DNA from: Trametopsis cervina
Lineage: Eukaryota; Basidiomycota; Agaricomycetes; Polyporales; Irpicaceae
Reading direction: 5' to 3'
NCBI GenBank assembly: GCA_022385755.1
Contig: MU278355.1
Span: 562,974 to 626,973 of the forward strand
DNA: 64,000 nt
Shown here: positions 63,492 to 64,000 of the stretch, piece after piece
How the letters are laid out: each line of letters begins with the position of its first letter
Position numbering within the stretch: the first letter of the stretch is position 1
Program-made: the position numbers and the translations under genes
The notes under the pieces: model-generated
What the model was told of the DNA's origin: nothing
What the model saw: the letters and a program-made list of their open reading frames with translations, nothing else
The model's database searches: none

Positions 63492-64000
63492 GGTCGGAGA
63501 GCAGGGATGGCTCTGTCGGTCGGCTATAGAGTAGAAGTAGGTGCGTTGTGGTAGCCCGGGCCAGCGAGGGGGAAGCAGATCGGGTGTTTCATGCTTGTGT
63601 ATAAGTATGAGACGGCTTCGTGGCGACCTTACGGGACGGAGGAAACTGCAAATCAGAGCTGAGCTGTCCACCATGTGCTTGTCACCACAGACGCCCTACG
63701 ACTGATGGCTGCCCGCGGTCTGACCTCGTTCGTCTCGCAGGACGTCGTTTCCCTCCGAGCGTTGCCCGCACCTGCATCTCATTTGCCTGACGCAGTCGCA
63801 TCCCGCGCAACATTCAGAAAACGCGGATAGCAAGTATTTACCTCTTGCAGTGTTTCTGCCTTTTCCCATTTCCTGGTTACACTAGCATATCATCTCGCGC
63901 GCCTTCGTGACATTTGCTGCCGGACACTGCATTAGCCAGGGAGCATTGATGCTCGTCAAACACTTGTCCGGGGCGGGCGATCAAACGAATGAAGATGGCG
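63492..64000. promoter_or_regulatory. upstream region of the membrane protein gene
   Basis: About 500 bases to the window edge. No gene or clear TATA box is seen. Confidence 0.35.

Overview
The window looks like nuclear DNA of a filamentous basidiomycete, probably an Agaricomycete. Genes are split by many short introns of about 45-70 bases with GT..AG ends, they lie on both strands with no operon order, and the proteins are typical fungal housekeeping products: a PMR1-type calcium pump, Elongator subunit Elp1, spliceosomal Cwc15, the Uso1/p115 tether, nucleolar Efg1, a Cdc15-type F-BAR/SH3 protein, a Cdc42-type DH-BAR exchange factor and a secreted GH15-CBM20 glucoamylase. I see no bacterial genes, CRISPR array, rRNA, tRNA or intact transposon.

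Layout. 1-4.2 kb: the 3' end of a berberine-bridge-type FAD oxidoreductase (+) meets a PMR1-like ATPase (-). 4.7-9.5 kb: a DH-BAR RhoGEF (-) diverges from EFG1 (+). 9.7-14.5 kb: an RluA-type pseudouridine synthase (-) and a glucoamylase (-). 15.7-22.5 kb: a Cdc15/Imp2-like cytokinesis protein (-) diverges from a large unknown acidic protein (+). 22.5-29.1 kb is gene-poor and holds one tiny membrane protein gene. 29.1-38.0 kb: a DUF1479 oxygenase-like gene (+), ELP1 (-) and CWC15 (-). 38.0-41.2 kb holds coding-like fragments, perhaps decayed. 41.2-47.2 kb: a MOSC-less molybdenum-cofactor-sulfurase-like protein (+), a mucin-like single-pass receptor (-) and a small CHY zinc-finger protein (+). 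48.2-51.3 kb: two tandem opsin-related (HSP30/YRO2/MRH1 type) genes. 51.7-64 kb: a saccharopine-dehydrogenase-like reductase (-), an SR-rich nuclear protein (+), USO1 (+), a URE2-like glutathione transferase (+) and a multi-pass membrane protein (-).

Several genes serve growth and secretion (PMR1, USO1, the GEF, the F-BAR protein, glucoamylase) and others RNA metabolism (EFG1, pseudouridine synthase, ELP1, CWC15, SR protein), but nothing in the order suggests one coordinated cluster. I did not find a clear new multi-gene system. The most interesting points are the tandem lysine-less opsins with conserved intron positions, a putatively N-myristoylated sulfurase-like protein, a five-base first coding exon in the CHY gene, a highly expressed-looking 68-residue protein, and palindromic promoter motifs. 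Exon boundaries were read by eye from splice consensus and protein continuity.
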